From Salicibibacter cibi (GTDB lineage Bacteria; Bacillota; Bacilli; Bacillales; Marinococcaceae): DNA of 64,000 bases. Each line of letters begins with the position of its first letter. Position 1 is the stretch's first letter. The position numbers were made by a program, and so were the translations under genes. The notes beneath the pieces were generated by a model. That model ran no database searches and was not told the origin of the DNA. It was given only the letters and a program-made list of their open reading frames with translations. The DNA lies in NCBI RefSeq assembly GCF_016495865.1, contig NZ_CP054706.1, forward strand, positions 2,976,001-3,040,000, read 5' to 3'. Of the stretch, positions 25,560 through 34,444 are shown piece after piece.

Positions 25560-26726
25560 ATGAACACGGATTATGATGTCATCGTTGTTGGCGCCGGATC
25601 CATGGGGATGGCAGCTGGTTATTATTTATCCAGACAGGGAGCGAAAACCCTGCTCATTGATGCTTTCGATCCACCGCATGCCAATGGAAGCCATCACGGT
25701 GAGACTCGAATTATTCGCCATGCATATGGGGAAGGAAGAGAATATGTTCCTCTAGCAATAAGAGCTCAAACATTGTGGAATGAACTCCAAGAAGAATCCG
25801 GCGAAAGCCTTTTTGAAAAAACAGGCGTGCTGGGGTTCGGTCCTGAAGGATCGCCGTTTATCGATGAAGCGATCGCGAGCTCCAAAGAATATTCACTGTC
25901 TCTTGATTTGCTGGACGCTGATGAAATCAGTACGCGCTGGCCAGGGATCCAACTTCCGAAAGGATACAAAGGCTGTTTTGAACCCGATTCCGGTGTTCTA
26001 TACAGCGAGAAGTGTATCCGAGCCTATCGTCGATTGGCTGAAAAAAACGGTGTTCACATTGTACCCAATACACCTGTGAAAAATATAGAAGCTGATAAAG
26101 ATTCCGTTTCTATTGAAACTGATGATGCGACGTATACCGCAAAAAAAGGAATCATTAGCGCCGGAGCTTGGAACAAAGACGTACTAGCCCATTTGAATTT
26201 AGATATACCACTGCAACCGACGCGTCAAACAACTACTTGGTTTGAATCCGATCCATCTTTATATGAAGCTGATGTTTTTCCTGCTTTTTTCGTTGACGTG
26301 CCTTCCGGTGTCTATTATGGCTTTCCCAGCTTTGACGGTAGCGGATTGAAAATTGGACGCTTCGATATCGGGCAAAAAACGGAACCAGCTTATGTCAACC
26401 GTGAATACGGGATATATCCGGAAGATGAAGGGCATGTACGTAAATTCTTAGATACCTATATGCCCCAGGCAGCAGGTAACGTGAAGCAGGGACGTGCTTG
26501 CATTTTCACTAGAACTCCGGATGAGCACTTTGTTGTGGATCTACACCCAAAGCATTCCAATATTGCCATAGCAGCAGGCTTTTCCGGACATGGGTTTAAA
26601 TTTGCCAGCATCATCGGAGAAATTTTGAGCCAATTGGCTTTGGATGGGCATACAGAACACGATATCTCCATCTTCTCCATGACGCGGCCAGCTCTACAAC
26701 AAACAGGCGATGCTTTACCCCGATAA
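25560..26726 (+). CDS. Monomeric sarcosine / N-methyl amino acid oxidase family flavoenzyme
   Basis: The 388-residue protein starts with the FAD dinucleotide fold DVIVVGAGSMGMAAGYYLSR and continues as NGSHHGETRIIRHAYGEG, matching monomeric sarcosine oxidase and N-methyltryptophan oxidase. The Cys that covalently anchors FAD in this family is present in RACIFTRTPDEHF near residue 312. The reaction removes an N-methyl group as formaldehyde with release of hydrogen peroxide. ATG 25560 follows AAGGGAG. Its product formaldehyde would feed the dehydrogenase encoded at 22709. Length is typical. Confidence 0.82.
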   Translation: MNTDYDVIVVGAGSMGMAAGYYLSRQGAKTLLIDAFDPPHANGSHHGETRIIRHAYGEGREYVPLAIRAQTLWNELQEESGESLFEKTGVLGFGPEGSPFIDEAIASSKEYSLSLDLLDADEISTRWPGIQLPKGYKGCFEPDSGVLYSEKCIRAYRRLAEKNGVHIVPNTPVKNIEADKDSVSIETDDATYTAKKGIISAGAWNKDVLAHLNLDIPLQPTRQTTTWFESDPSLYEADVFPAFFVDVPSGVYYGFPSFDGSGLKIGRFDIGQKTEPAYVNREYGIYPEDEGHVRKFLDTYMPQAAGNVKQGRACIFTRTPDEHFVVDLHPKHSNIAIAAGFSGHGFKFASIIGEILSQLALDGHTEHDISIFSMTRPALQQTGDALPR

Positions 26727-26730
26727 TTTT

Positions 26731-26765
26731 AAAATGAACAGAGAATCTTTCTCTGTTCATTTTTT
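26731..26765 (+). terminator. Intrinsic terminator after the sarcosine-oxidase-like gene
   Basis: ATGAACAGAGAA (26734-26745) and TTCTCTGTTCAT (26749-26760) make a perfect 12-bp stem with a three-base loop, followed by TTTTT. This is a strong rho-independent terminator five bases after the stop codon. Confidence 0.9.
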
Positions 26766-27214
26766 GCCCCAATTGAGCAACCTTAATATCGCAGTGACAT
26801 ATACATCAGGCTTGAAGTGAAGTTCCATTTCATTTTCCTCGCTCGCCCATCCTTCGGATCTCACCGCCATCAAGCCAATGGATAACCACATCCATATGTG
26901 CAAAAGACTTTACTCCCCTGCCCTACTATCCTCTGCTGCTCCATGTTCGTCCTTTTGCCATTCGTCAGTCCAAACCAAGCTTGATCTCTTGGAATTTCAA
27001 CGGGCGGCCCTATGACAATTCTTCCGTATTCCAGTCGACACCCAAACCGATCACTTTCATGCAAATTAAAAGTTTAAACAGACGCCTTGGGAATGGTGAC
27101 TTGTGAACGTTGTTTAAAACGACGAATTTCGTTGCGTAAAATCAGCTTATTTCTTTATTTGTGCCACTATACATCGTCAAATAACGCGTTTGAAACACTT
27201 TTTCAGATAACACA

Positions 27215-27475
27215 CCGCTTCTGGCAACGTACGGAGGGACGGTGCTGCATTGGCGAGACTCCAGCGGAAAAACGGACGCGTCAAGCCCCCGCAGCGCCGG
27301 TTTTGCGCGAGGAGGCTTGACCGTTGAAAAGGTCGGGGAAGTTATGTCGACGTGCTCACGATGCATCGCTGAGGTATCTGATTCTAATTGCATAGTTAGG
27401 GACTGCTGAACAACTTGCAGCTATCAGCTGAAGCCGGGATGTCGCTTCCATGGCTTCGCTTTCCGCGGACGTGAA
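27215..27475 (+). repeat. GAGGAGGCTTGA-type dispersed repeat with GGACTGCTGAACAAC arm
   Basis: Blocks GGCAACGTACGGAG, CTGCATTGGCGAGA, AAAAACGGACG, CCCCGCAGCG and GAGGAGGCTTGACCGTT occur in the same order as in 36858-37043. The 3' part (27396-27472) is an inverted counterpart of 37043-37114, including TAGGGACTGCTGAACAAC. The remainder of this gap (26766-27214 and the bases to 27493) has short broken frames and no gene I can support. Confidence 0.65.
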
Positions 27476-27493
27476 CATATAAGCCTTCCGCCA

Positions 27494-27913
27494 TTACACC
27501 AATAATTTCCTCATATAGTATTGGCATTCGCCCTCGACGGGATACCCGTCCATCTGTCCGACGATCTCAAAACCGTGTTGCGCGTAGAATTTCGGTGCTT
27601 GCCAACTTAATGTTTCCAAATACATCATCCGGCATGAATGACGGAGAGCTTCCTCTTCCATTTGCTGCATCAGTTGGCTGCCGTAGCCTTGACCTTGGTA
27701 ACTGGGATGCACGGCAAACAGTGAGATGTGCATATTGTGCCAAAAGACCTCACCGTTAATGCCGGCAACAATCTCCCCTTCGTCACGAATCACAAAACAG
27801 ATCAATGTTTTTTCCCGATTGGAAAACGCGGGCCGCTTCGCTTCCGTATCAGCTTGTAAATGGTTGGTGATCGCTTTTTTCGCCGCTTCATAACCGACGC
27901 GTTCAATGGCCAT
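27494..27913 (-). CDS. GNAT-family N-acetyltransferase
   Basis: The 139-residue protein has the acetyl-CoA binding signature VHPSYQGQGYGSQLMQQMEE near residue 75 and a typical C-terminal YAQHGFEIVGQMDGYP. The acceptor is unknown; size and motif suit small-molecule or peptide acetylation. Its start codon lies three bases after the thrS stop with GAGGAAG upstream, so it is probably translated from the thrS transcript and subject to the same T-box control. Confidence 0.8.
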   Translation of the reverse strand: MAIERVGYEAAKKAITNHLQADTEAKRPAFSNREKTLICFVIRDEGEIVAGINGEVFWHNMHISLFAVHPSYQGQGYGSQLMQQMEEEALRHSCRMMYLETLSWQAPKFYAQHGFEIVGQMDGYPVEGECQYYMRKLLV

Positions 27914-27916
27914 AAG

Positions 27917-29845
27917 CTACTTCCTCTCACTGATCTCCCGAGAAAGCTGATCGACAAATGCGTCCAATGATTTGGTGTTCGTCTCTTTCTCTCCGTATTT
28001 ACGGATATTTACTTCGTTTGCTTCCATCTCTTTATCCCCGAGCACGAGCGTATACGGGATTTTTTGCGTTTGCGCTTCCCGAATTTTATAGCCAAGTTTT
28101 TCATCGCGAAGATCGGCTTCCACTCGGATGCCGGCGAATTGCAATTTTTCTTTTACCTGGTTGATATATTCGCCGTGGATATCCGGGGAGACGGGAATGA
28201 GCTGTACTTGCACGGGCGCGAGCCATGTTGGGAATGCCCCTTTGTATTCTTCGATGAGAAAAGCAACAAAACGCTCCATTGTGGAGACAACTCCGCGGTG
28301 AATGACGACCGGGCGGTGTTCTTTGCCGTCTTCGCCGATATAAGTGAGATCCATTTGCTCGGGCAAGTGAAAATCAAGCTGAACGGTAGATAAGGTTTCA
28401 TCTTTTCCGAGTGCTGTTTTCACTTGAACATCAAGCTTCGGACCATAGAAAGCTGCTTCTCCGACGGCTTCCACATACTCCGTCCCGTGTTCATCCATCG
28501 CTGCTTTTAACAGGACCTGTGCTTTTTCCCACATCTCATCGTTATCTACATATTTTTCCTTGTCCTCCGGATCACGATAGGATAGCCGGAAATAGTAGTC
28601 GTTAATCCCGAAATCTTGGTAGACATTTTGAATGAGATCAACGACACGCAAAAACTCATCTTTCATTTGATCGGGACGGCAGAAAATATGGGCGTCATTC
28701 AACGTCATGGCACGAACGCGCTGCAACCCGGCCAAGGCGCCGGACATTTCATGGCGATGCATCATCCCGAGTTCAGCAATACGAATGGGCAATTCACGGT
28801 AACTGTGCAAGTCGTTCTTATAAACCATCATATGGTGCGGGCAGTTCATTGGACGTAATACGAGATCTTCGTTATCCATCTCCATGATCGGAAACATATC
28901 ATCCTGATAGTGATCCCAATGCCCTGATGTTTTATAAAGCTCGGAGCTTCCCAGCACCGGCGTATACACATGGTCATAGCCGAGACGTTCTTCAATATCC
29001 GTGATATAGCGTTCAATCGTGCGGCGAATCGTTGCCCCTTTAGGAAGCCATAGCGGCAACCCTTGCCCGACTTTTTGGTCGACGGTAAACAAGTCCAATT
29101 CTTTTCCGAGCTTGCGGTGATCCCGTTCTTTTCGTTCTTCAAGTAAACGCAAATGTTCATCCAATTCGCCTTGCTTCGGAAAAGCAGTGCCGTAAATGCG
29201 TTGCAGCATTTGATTATTGCTATCCCCGCGCCAATAAGCCCCGGAAATGTTCATGAGCTTAAATTTTTTCAGTTTCCCTGTTTCGGGAACGTGAACACCG
29301 CGGCAAAGGTCGACGAACTCTCCTTGTTCATATAGCGAAACCGTTTCTCCCTCGGGGATGGCATCGAGCAGCTCTAATTTCAACTCATCGCCTTGAGCTT
29401 CAAAAAACCTCTTTGCTTCCTCCCGCGACACTTCTCTGCGGATAATCTCATGATTTTCATCGATAATCTTTTGCATCTCTTTTTCGATTTTCGGCAAATC
29501 GTCAGGTGAAATCGTCGATTCAGTCTCGATATCATAATAGAAACCATCCTCGATCACCGGCCCCACCCCAAATTTCGCATCGGGATACAGCCGCTTCACT
29601 GCTTGCGCCAATAAGTGGGCGCTGCTGTGTCGCAAGACTTCAAGACCTTCCTCATCTTTAAACGTCAAAATTTCAACCTTTCCGTCGTTCGTAAGCGGCG
29701 TACGTAAATCAAGTGGTTGCCCGTTTAATTTTCCGGCTGCCGCCTGTTTTTTTAAACCGGGACTAATAGCTGCCGCAACGTCTTCCAACGTAACGCCTTC
29801 ATCAAATGCCTTTACTGATCCATCCGGAAACGTTAATTCTGGCAT
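27917..29845 (-). CDS. thrS: Threonine-tRNA ligase
   Basis: The 642-residue protein is a complete class II threonyl-tRNA synthetase: TGS domain at the N-terminus ([20 protein letters not shown]), editing domain with [15 protein letters not shown], catalytic core with [14 protein letters not shown] and [20 protein letters not shown], and the anticodon domain with [13 protein letters not shown]. Zinc ligands of the core are visible as the Cys of MNCPHH and the His of the IHRG block. ATG 29845 is chosen because AAGGAG lies nine bases upstream and the length then fits the family. It is under T-box control. Confidence 0.95.
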   Translation of the reverse strand: MPELTFPDGSVKAFDEGVTLEDVAAAISPGLKKQAAAGKLNGQPLDLRTPLTNDGKVEILTFKDEEGLEVLRHSSAHLLAQAVKRLYPDAKFGVGPVIEDGFYYDIETESTISPDDLPKIEKEMQKIIDENHEIIRREVSREEAKRFFEAQGDELKLELLDAIPEGETVSLYEQGEFVDLCRGVHVPETGKLKKFKLMNISGAYWRGDSNNQMLQRIYGTAFPKQGELDEHLRLLEERKERDHRKLGKELDLFTVDQKVGQGLPLWLPKGATIRRTIERYITDIEERLGYDHVYTPVLGSSELYKTSGHWDHYQDDMFPIMEMDNEDLVLRPMNCPHHMMVYKNDLHSYRELPIRIAELGMMHRHEMSGALAGLQRVRAMTLNDAHIFCRPDQMKDEFLRVVDLIQNVYQDFGINDYYFRLSYRDPEDKEKYVDNDEMWEKAQVLLKAAMDEHGTEYVEAVGEAAFYGPKLDVQVKTALGKDETLSTVQLDFHLPEQMDLTYIGEDGKEHRPVVIHRGVVSTMERFVAFLIEEYKGAFPTWLAPVQVQLIPVSPDIHGEYINQVKEKLQFAGIRVEADLRDEKLGYKIREAQTQKIPYTLVLGDKEMEANEVNIRKYGEKETNTKSLDAFVDQLSREISERK

Positions 29846-29874
29846 TTTTTTCATCTCCTTCAACTTTTTCCGCA

Positions 29875-30124
29875 CGAAAAACAAAAAAAGCCGCCCCCAA
29901 AAAGGGACGAGCTTAACCCGCGGTTCCACCCTCGTGCCTTGCCAATGTGCAAAGCGCTCGGACCGGTTAACGCCCGGGATGACGGCAACGAATACTGTTC
30001 GTTCTTCGTTGCAGCTCCGAGGTGGTAAACATCAGGACCGTCGATAAAAAGCTTTCAGCCGGCGGCTTTTCTCTCTGGGATCTTCATCCTAACGTTCGCG
30101 TCCTCTTCCGTGCCTTTAATCAAT
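29875..30124 (-). promoter_or_regulatory. T-box riboswitch (threonine) of thrS
   Basis: On the minus strand the leader contains the T-box core GAGGGTGGAACCGCG (about 29935-29920) that pairs with the tRNA acceptor end. It is followed by a G/C-rich terminator, GCTCGTCCC with GGGGGCGGC, and seven or more T residues near 29880. Upstream is a stem I region with an AGAGA-like motif and a candidate ACC specifier in TTTACCACC near 30025, fitting threonine. Uncharged tRNA-Thr would stabilise the antiterminator and switch on thrS. Confidence 0.9.
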
Positions 30125-30130
30125 GGCTTC

Positions 30131-30159
30131 ATTATAAGGAGGTTTGTCGGAAAATGCAA
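30131..30159 (-). promoter_or_regulatory. Sigma-A promoter of the thrS T-box leader
   Basis: Read on the minus strand, TTGCAT (30159-30154), a 17-base spacer and a perfect TATAAT (30136-30131) precede the T-box leader, placing the transcription start near 30124. Confidence 0.8.
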
Positions 30160-30235
30160 GTGCGGCAGATGAAAAAGCCCCAACTGATGAATCGCGTAAG
30201 CCGTTAGGTTGGCAATGGAGTAGAATGATATTTGC

Positions 30236-31825
30236 TTAAACCATCCCCAATAACGTATGCGAAATATTCACCGAGTGTTGATGAATGCGAAGCATGCTGG
30301 TCATCAAATCGGAAAACACAACACTAACAGTGCTGCTCGCACTTGCCCCTTGGTAGAAATGTTGGTAGCGCAACTCTCGTTCCAATCGCAATATTTTCGG
30401 ATTGCTGTGGATGACGCGGATGGCCACTTCTTCATCCTGATCCCGAAAGCCTTGGATGGCATCGTCAAAGCTTTTCATCACTTCTTCATAGAGCTCAGTC
30501 ACTTTGGCGCGTTCCCATTCACTTAACCGCTTCCCGCCATGATCCAACTTCGCGATCGTTCGTGTCATGTCCTTTACCGTATTGGCCATTCGTTCCATAT
30601 CATTATTAAAATAAAGCAATTTGAGTGCCTCTTCCGATTCCCGGTCATTCAAATTTTGTTCCATCAATCGTTGTAAGTGGTGATAAATTGCTTTATAAAG
30701 ATGATCGATGATTTTTTCTTCAGCAACGACTGCTTCTCGGATTTTTTCATCTTGAATCATCGAAATCATATACGGAAGCATGTGGTTCCGTATTTTTCCG
30801 GCAGCTCGTTCCAATTCCTTACGCGCTTGCAATAACCCAACGGAAGGAAACTGAACGGAATCCCGGTCGATATAGTTCACATCTTTCGCCGGTTCCGGTT
30901 TCTCCGGCAAAAGTTGGACCATCCAATCGGCAAAACGGTTGCAAAAAGGCAGCAGCAAAAGCATGTTCACGATGTTAAAAATCGTATGGGCGTTTGCGAT
31001 CTGGCGCTCGACGTCGCCGCCCAGAAGCGGAAGTGCTTGCACAAACAAACTCGTGAACGGCAAGAATACGAGAACCCCGATGGCTTTAAAGATGGCATGG
31101 GCAATCGCTGCCCGCTGGGCGTCTTTCGATGCTTTCAAGCTGGCAATCATCGCCGTAACGACCGTGCCCAGATTTGCACCGTAAACCGTATACACCGCGG
31201 CTTCCAACGAAATCAAACCGCTGCTTGTGAGCGCAAGCGTAAGCGCAATCGTGGCCGCGCTGTTTTGAATAATCCCTGTAAATACGGCCGCTACAAGCAC
31301 AAAAAGCAATGGGTACTCGGCAATCAGCACCAGGGATTCCCTGAACCATTCACTCGACTGCAAAGGTTCCATTGCCCCCGTCATCAAACCCAAACCGTAA
31401 AAAACGAATCCAAAACCCAACACAATCGAGCCATACGAACGAAGGTTAGAATCAAAAAGAAAAAAGAGCATCCCGAGAATCACAAATACAAGGGCATAAT
31501 CCGTAATCGCGAAAGCGATGAGTTGCACGGTTAGCGTCGTTCCCACCGCTGACCCGAGCAAAACCCCCATCGCTCTGCGCAAACTGATCAATCCGGCGTT
31601 GACAAAGCCAATGATCATCACCGTTGCTGCCGTTGACGATTGTAAAATGGCAGCAAGCACGATGCCGGCCAAGGCGCCGTACCATTGATTTTTCGTTACT
31701 TTTTGAAGAAACAGGTTCAGTTGATAGGAAGAGGACTTTCTCAACCCCTCGCTGGCAACATGCATCCCATATAAGAAGATGGCAAGACCACCGAGGAGTT
31801 GGATGCTAACTTCGATCCAGTTCAT
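30236..31825 (-). CDS. Na+/phosphate symporter family protein with PhoU-like tail
   Basis: The 529-residue protein has the NptA/Na-Pi cotransporter layout with duplicated motifs GIVLAAILQSSTAATVMIIG near residue 55 and TGIIQNSAATIALTLALTSS near residue 190, the paired QSS/QNS re-entrant loops of the family. About nine membrane segments fill residues 1-310. The C-terminal 220 residues are helical and PhoU-like. It would import phosphate using the sodium gradient, which suits a saline habitat. It lies 20 bases after the PhoU-like gene in the same direction, so the two are an operon. Confidence 0.85.
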   Translation of the reverse strand: MNWIEVSIQLLGGLAIFLYGMHVASEGLRKSSSYQLNLFLQKVTKNQWYGALAGIVLAAILQSSTAATVMIIGFVNAGLISLRRAMGVLLGSAVGTTLTVQLIAFAITDYALVFVILGMLFFLFDSNLRSYGSIVLGFGFVFYGLGLMTGAMEPLQSSEWFRESLVLIAEYPLLFVLVAAVFTGIIQNSAATIALTLALTSSGLISLEAAVYTVYGANLGTVVTAMIASLKASKDAQRAAIAHAIFKAIGVLVFLPFTSLFVQALPLLGGDVERQIANAHTIFNIVNMLLLLPFCNRFADWMVQLLPEKPEPAKDVNYIDRDSVQFPSVGLLQARKELERAAGKIRNHMLPYMISMIQDEKIREAVVAEEKIIDHLYKAIYHHLQRLMEQNLNDRESEEALKLLYFNNDMERMANTVKDMTRTIAKLDHGGKRLSEWERAKVTELYEEVMKSFDDAIQGFRDQDEEVAIRVIHSNPKILRLERELRYQHFYQGASASSTVSVVFSDLMTSMLRIHQHSVNISHTLLGMV

Positions 31826-31845
31826 TGTTTTCGCTCAGCCTTCGG

Positions 31846-32481
31846 TTAATATTTACGACGCTGAATATTGACGACATGATCCGCCATTCGCTCTACATAA
31901 CGAATCGCCAAAAAAAGCGGCGCCAGCTTTTCGATTTGCTCCGGCGTTTCTTTCATATCCCGGATAATAAGCTGTTGCATGGAAAAGAATAATGCATCGA
32001 CGTCCTCGTCCATTTGTTCCACGCTTTTGTCTGTTTGAGACGCCCGAGCGCGCATGCCTTCCAAAGTTCTCGTTAGCATATCCGTACTTACCTGTATCAT
32101 CTCTTTATATCTATCTACAAATAACGTGCTGACATATGGACGTAAATCATCCACGTCCAATTCCTTTTTGAGTTCGGCAACATTGACCACCTGGTCCCCG
32201 ATACGTTCAAACTCCCGAGCCATCCGCATCATCGTTGTCAACGTCCTCAATTCTTCCGGCAAAGGTTGCTGAAGGCTGATTAAATGCAAGATAGACGTAT
32301 GGATTTGACGGTCGAACGCATCGATCGTTGCATCTTGTTGAATCACAACACTTGCATCTTTATTTGGAATAAAAAAAACATCTCTCATCTGCTCCATTTG
32401 ATGCAAAACTTCTTCACCCATGCTGAGGAGATCTCTTTCAATCGTTTCCACTTCATTGCTAAAGTTGGTCATTTTAAACAA
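31846..32481 (-). CDS. PhoU-family phosphate uptake regulator
   Basis: The 211-residue all-helical protein has two PhoU repeats, each with the acidic/Arg motif (MMRMAREFERIGDQVVNVAE near residue 90 and AIRYVERMADHVVNIQRRKY at the C-terminus) that binds metal clusters. PhoU proteins adjust phosphate transport and signalling. Translation begins at TTG 32481, with AGGAGGGGGG seven bases upstream. An insertion sequence ends 26 bases upstream of the start, leaving the ribosome-binding site but removing the native promoter region. Confidence 0.85.
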   Translation of the reverse strand: MFKMTNFSNEVETIERDLLSMGEEVLHQMEQMRDVFFIPNKDASVVIQQDATIDAFDRQIHTSILHLISLQQPLPEELRTLTTMMRMAREFERIGDQVVNVAELKKELDVDDLRPYVSTLFVDRYKEMIQVSTDMLTRTLEGMRARASQTDKSVEQMDEDVDALFFSMQQLIIRDMKETPEQIEKLAPLFLAIRYVERMADHVVNIQRRKY

Positions 32482-32507
32482 GATGATTCCCCCCTCCTAA
32501 AAATTCC

Positions 32508-34370
32508 ATAGCCTCTCGGCATTCGCCAAGGCTGGCGCGGCAAGGGATTCCTTGTCGCACCCATTTTGCTATCCTCCTACCTTCGGTAGGAGATTTTTAT
32601 CTTTTCAATTTTAAATCCAGTCATGTGAATCACGAAAATTTCTTTTATAATTGGGTCTGTAAGCCCTTGACTTTTTCAAATCACCCTCATAATCGCCGGT
32701 GAAGGGAATGTATTTTCCTTTACTACGATTTTTGGGGGTTTTCTTTTGAAACCAACGGTTTTTCCTCATGACACGTATCAAACCTTTGTCCTTGAACAAC
32801 TTCAGGAACACTACGGACGCTCCATTATCCATTTGAGTCAGGATTGGCCGCTCATCCTCAAATGTTGGCAAGCCGACCTTTCAGGCATTACCGGCCAACT
32901 GATGGAGCAGTATGCGGATCAAGGGCCAGAACCCCGCGATCCGGCTTCCATGTTGCGTTCCTATCTCGTCTTTTTGTTCACAAATCCCGGCATCGGGATC
33001 ACCCAATGGATCAACGAAATGAAACGCACACCTATTTACGCGATCTTGAGCGGCTTTTCTCCTGATGATATCCCCGGGGTTGGCACGTTCTATGAGTTTA
33101 TCGAGCGCCTCTGGCCCGAGGCGACCAAAAACTTAAAACCCAAGAAGCAAAAACCGAAAAAGAACAAGAAGAAGGGCCAAAAAGGAAAGAAAGGCCAAAA
33201 AGCCAATTACAAACCGGGTAAAGTCGAACGCTTCGCACGATGGTCGGAACGCCATATGGACATCGTCAAACCATTGCCCGGCGACCCACTTTTTCAGTTT
33301 TTCGAACAGAATATCTTAAAGGTTTCTGCGGACCTAGGCCTGATCGGAGATCCTGATGCGCTCAGTGTCGCCGGGGATGGTACGCCTGTTGTCACGCAAG
33401 CTTACCGGCGAAGCAAACCGACCTGTGATTGTCGCGCGAACGGGATTTATGGCTGCCATCATCATCGCATCTATTCCCAGCCGGATTGTGACGGTGGATG
33501 GGACAGCTCCCGTGAGAAGTACTTTAACGGCTATCATCTCTATATGTTAGCGGCCGCGGACAGCCCGCATGACCTGCCATTGTATCCACGTCTGCATCCG
33601 GCATCCCGGCATGATGCCGTCAGTTTGGTCGCGAGCGCGGTTGAATTCAACCAACGCTACACCTTGGGATCCGTGAATCGTATGCTTCTCGATGCCGCTC
33701 ATGACGCCGAGGCTATCTATGAGCTCTTGGATAAGCAAGGTACCGAGCCTTTCATCGATTTGAACAACAGAAGCAAAAAGAATATCGAAACGAACAGTGA
33801 TATTCAGATTTCACCCGAGGGCATTCCCATCTGCCCCAACGGTCGTGAAATGAAACCAAATGGCTTCGACAAATCCCAGAATCGCAGGAAGTGGCGCTGC
33901 ACGCCATCCTGCGGGTGTTCGGACGCGACATACGGCCGGACCTATCACACGAAATCAAGTGACAACCTGCGTTTGTTTCCCAAAACGCCACGCGATTCTC
34001 AAGCGTGGAAAGACATCTACAAACGCCGCACTTCAAGCGAACGGACAAACAAACGCGAGAAGAATGATTATCAACTGGAAGCCGGTCGACACCGATCAAC
34101 GATGATGTGGTACATGCGTATTTATGGCATTATGATCTGCCAACACATAGACGCCTGGTATGAAAGCCAAAAAGACGACTGGAACCAGCTCAAAACGACT
34201 ATCTGCCCTGCCGCTGCTTAAGTTTTAAAAAACGACATCCAAAATTCTGCACGTATGCCCTTTTTTGAAAATGGTTTTCATTTCCATATGCTTCAAACCA
34301 TTTTAGGCCTATTGTCTATCCGTTTCTTGCCTCGAACCACCCCCGTCGCCTTCTAATTCCGAGAGGCTAT
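32508..34370 (+). mobile_element. Intact insertion sequence, DDE type (IS1182-like)
   Basis: The element is 1863 bp. Its ends are near-perfect 16-bp inverted repeats, ATAGCCTCTCGG plus cATT at 32508-32523 against AATtCCGAGAGGCTAT at 34355-34370. The tetranucleotide TTCC flanks both sides (32504-32507 and 34371-34374), consistent with a target duplication. One full-length transposase gene fills it. Intact ends, duplication and frame suggest a fairly recent insertion, placed immediately upstream of the PhoU-like gene. Confidence 0.85.
32746..34221 (+). CDS. DDE transposase of the IS
   Basis: The 491-residue protein has a helical N-terminal DNA-binding part, a Lys-rich linker around residues 127-160 and a DDE catalytic domain. 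The acidic residues are D in SVAGDGTPV near residue 208, D in MLLDAAHDAEAIYE near residue 320, and E in RRTSSERTNKREKNDY near residue 441, the last being the usual ER.N.R.K block. Cysteine pairs near residues 222-232 and 375-395 may bind zinc. TTG 32746 follows GGGGG. No stop or frameshift interrupts it, so the element is probably active. Family naming as IS1182-like is by pattern only. Confidence 0.85.
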   Translation: MKPTVFPHDTYQTFVLEQLQEHYGRSIIHLSQDWPLILKCWQADLSGITGQLMEQYADQGPEPRDPASMLRSYLVFLFTNPGIGITQWINEMKRTPIYAILSGFSPDDIPGVGTFYEFIERLWPEATKNLKPKKQKPKKNKKKGQKGKKGQKANYKPGKVERFARWSERHMDIVKPLPGDPLFQFFEQNILKVSADLGLIGDPDALSVAGDGTPVVTQAYRRSKPTCDCRANGIYGCHHHRIYSQPDCDGGWDSSREKYFNGYHLYMLAAADSPHDLPLYPRLHPASRHDAVSLVASAVEFNQRYTLGSVNRMLLDAAHDAEAIYELLDKQGTEPFIDLNNRSKKNIETNSDIQISPEGIPICPNGREMKPNGFDKSQNRRKWRCTPSCGCSDATYGRTYHTKSSDNLRLFPKTPRDSQAWKDIYKRRTSSERTNKREKNDYQLEAGRHRSTMMWYMRIYGIMICQHIDAWYESQKDDWNQLKTTICPAAA

Positions 34371-34444
34371 TTCCGTCCTACCGATTTTTATTCATTCTAT
34401 TCTTCGTTTAATACGATTTCAAATAATAGAAAGGGCGCCCCGCT

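Noticed and set aside
26800..27070. A small minus-strand reading frame (about 64 codons) in the gap after the sarcosine-oxidase-like gene
   Set aside because: It has no ribosome-binding site, no recognisable motif and lies beside decayed and repetitive DNA.
30914..31534. A 206-codon frame antisense to the Na/Pi symporter gene
   Set aside because: It is a shadow of a well-supported gene; its composition (Arg/His/Gln-rich) is typical of antisense frames.
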